This document shows positions 62,567 to 64,000 of a stretch of DNA of 64,000 nt, one piece after another. A model generated the notes under the pieces. It searched no databases, was not told where the DNA came from, and saw only the letters and a program-made list of their open reading frames with translations. Within the stretch, counting starts at the first letter, position 1, and each line of letters opens with the position of its first letter. Source of the stretch: Natrinema altunense (GTDB lineage Archaea; Halobacteriota; Halobacteria; Halobacteriales; Natrialbaceae); the NCBI RefSeq assembly GCF_000731985.1, contig NZ_JNCS01000001.1, positions 682,001 to 746,000 on the forward strand. Direction: 5' to 3'. A program made the position numbers and the translations under genes.

Positions 62567-62837
62567 GCTTCTAAGTGATGACCGCGATACAAATAATACC
62601 CTCGGTATTAGAGATTTCTTGTTATTCTTTTTGTCCAACTTTCCCACTATCTGGATCACATCTATCCGAGAGAAAGAACAATATGGTATAGATGAGTGAA
62701 ATGTTCGGTCTAAACACTCAATCGGTAAGTAAGATGGTGTAGATCGCCTCACTTTCACTAGCAGTTCTGTGCCATACACGCTACACACTGTTCGTTATCG
62801 CTGTTCAAAGCGTAAGATTAAATTATTTATTGAAACA

Positions 62838-63896
62838 CTATATGTCAGTAATTTCTTCCATGAATAGATCCGCAGCCCCCGATAGCCCCGATAACGCATC
62901 AGCAGCCAGCACCGCCGCCCCGCCGGTCCACGTCGGCCGGTCGCCCGGCCAGTACTCCTCGTCCGCGAACTGATACCCCGTCCAGAACACCCCCTCGTCG
63001 TCGGTCCACTGGAAACACCACTCGTAAATCTCGCGCGCCCGCTCCGTCTCGCCGACCGCCGCCAGCGACAGCACCAGTTCGCACGACTCCGCGACGGTCA
63101 CCCACGGCTCGTCCGCCACGCACCGACAGCCCAGGCCACCCTCGAGAAACCGATCCAGCCCCGCCTCGAGCCGCTGGCGCGCCGCATCGCCGGTCACCAC
63201 GCCACAGAGGACGGGATAAAACCAGTCCATCGCGTACCGGGACTTGCTCTCCCACGTCCGATCGAAGCGGTCCGGCCGCGACCGGATCGCCTCGCCGAGT
63301 CGGGTGCGGGCCTCGAGCCAGCGCTCGCGCGCGTCGGGATAGCCGAGGACGCCCGCGATCGCCGCGCCACAGGCCAGACTCTTGTACAGCGAGGCACAGC
63401 CGGCGACCAGCGCGTCCTCGTAGGCCTCGCCGTCCGGGCCGACGGTCCAGTAAATCTCGCCGGTCGCCGCCTGCTGGCGGCAGGCGAAGGCGAGGGCGTC
63501 GCGGACGGTCGGCCAAAGCGCCGCGAGAAAGTCCCGATCACCGGTACAGCGATAGTGGTGCCACGCGCCGACGGCGACGTACGCGCTGCGGTGGGTCTCC
63601 TTGCGCGGCTCGTCGCCGGCGTGGGCCCCCTCGTCCGCGTCGGCCTCGCCGTAGGTCGCCCACAGCGCCCCGTCGTCGTGCTGGGCGTCGGCCACCCAGC
63701 GATACGCGCGACGGGCCGCCTCGGAGCGCCCGGCGACGGACAACCCCATCGCGCTCTCGACGTGATCCCAGGGGTCGGCCGGCCCGTCGGGATACCAGGG
63801 GATGAGCCCGTCCGCGCGCTGGACGCGCTCGATGTAGTCGACCGCGGGCTCGAGCCCCCACTCGGACAGCGTCCGCCCCGACGACACGTTGCTCAC
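62838..63896 (-). CDS. (Alpha/alpha)-barrel / prenyltransferase-like repeat protein
   Basis: A 352-residue soluble protein with repeated helical hairpins: YIERVQRADGLIPWYPDGPA, YRWVADAQHDDGALWATYGE, and AADEPWVTVAESCELVLSLA-like segments. The Q-x-D-G-x-x-W pattern is that of squalene-cyclase/prenyltransferase repeats and of six-hairpin glycosidases. Start GTG 63896 overlaps the stop of the upstream gene by 4 bases, so they form an operon. In haloarchaea such genes tend to accompany glycan or lipid-modifying methyltransferases; the activity is unknown. Confidence 0.75.
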   Translation of the reverse strand: MSNVSSGRTLSEWGLEPAVDYIERVQRADGLIPWYPDGPADPWDHVESAMGLSVAGRSEAARRAYRWVADAQHDDGALWATYGEADADEGAHAGDEPRKETHRSAYVAVGAWHHYRCTGDRDFLAALWPTVRDALAFACRQQAATGEIYWTVGPDGEAYEDALVAGCASLYKSLACGAAIAGVLGYPDARERWLEARTRLGEAIRSRPDRFDRTWESKSRYAMDWFYPVLCGVVTGDAARQRLEAGLDRFLEGGLGCRCVADEPWVTVAESCELVLSLAAVGETERAREIYEWCFQWTDDEGVFWTGYQFADEEYWPGDRPTWTGGAAVLAADALSGLSGAADLFMEEITDI

Positions 63897-64000
63897 GCTC
63901 CCGCCTCCAACTCGAAGTAGTAGACGACGCTCTTGCCAACGATGGGGTCGAGCGCGCGCTCGAGCAGCCGCACGGGCCGGGGCGATTCCAGCACGTCCCA
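63893..64000 (-). CDS. C-terminal end of a gene cut by the window edge, probable methyltransferase
   Basis: Only 35 codons lie in the window: WDVLESPRPVRLLERALDPI, then VGKSVVYYFELEAGA and stop. The PIVGKSVVYYFE ending is one I associate with haloarchaeal class I SAM-dependent methyltransferases located next to this repeat protein. The rest lies beyond 64000. The frame is supported by the GTGA overlap with the next gene. Confidence 0.5.
   Translation of the reverse strand, partial: WDVLESPRPVRLLERALDPIVGKSVVYYFELEAGA

Noticed and set aside
62493-62699. Plus-strand 68-codon frame after the PIN protein
   Set aside because: Ser/Phe-rich, without promoter or family; overlaps the equally weak minus-strand frame and was left out.

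Overview
This window is chromosomal DNA from a halophilic archaeon (class Halobacteria, most likely Natrialbales or a relative). The evidence is high GC with G/C-biased third codon positions, strongly acidic proteins, Tat-type secretion signals on nearly every exported protein, leaderless genes behind archaeal TATA boxes, and many small haloarchaea-specific proteins such as zinc-finger microproteins. No rRNA, intact tRNA or CRISPR array was seen.

Layout. Positions 1-33 kb are mostly core genome: an SDR dehydrogenase, the SAMP-activating enzyme UbaA, a UvrD-like helicase, riboflavin synthase, FAU-1, SecD/SecF, glucose-6-phosphate isomerase, NOB1, IF-2, CTP synthase, GMP synthase, folate and MoCo enzymes, and several small hypothetical proteins. 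Two scars of mobile DNA interrupt it: a frameshifted IS6-like transposase tail near 2.2-2.5 kb, beside an AT-rich microprotein and a tRNA-like 3' fragment, and an IS200/IS605 (IS1341-type) right end near 12.4 kb. A sulfatase-fold protein and a methyltransferase follow at 33.5-35.3 kb.

Positions 36-57.3 kb form one coherent accessory locus for chitin. Three Tat-exported GH18 chitinases, a Tat-exported subtilisin-like protease and a protein with an unrecognised catalytic-size domain all carry a CBM5/12-type chitin-binding module and a PKD domain. A sugar ABC transporter (lipoprotein, two permeases, separate ATPase) and a GH3 hexosaminidase without signal peptide point to import of chito-oligosaccharides and cleavage inside the cell. 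Beside them are a PIG-L deacetylase, a glucose-dehydrogenase homologue, a SelA-like PLP enzyme, a RidA protein, a DgoD-like enolase-superfamily enzyme lacking both DgoD catalytic histidines, and an IclR regulator. Together they suggest a non-phosphorylative oxidative route: GlcNAc to glucosamine or (N-acetyl)glucosaminate, then 2-keto-3-deoxygluconate, then the haloarchaeal Entner-Doudoroff pathway. That route is an inference; no enzyme activity can be read from sequence alone.

Positions 57.3-62.8 kb are a younger, AT-enriched island. It holds one PadR-like winged-helix gene, four tandem PhiH1-repressor-like winged-helix genes (the last with a frameshifted tail), and a very AT-rich 784-residue protein with a complete PIN nuclease domain and a second PIN-like C-terminus. 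The window closes with an (alpha/alpha)-barrel-like protein and the tail of a probable methyltransferase gene on the minus strand.
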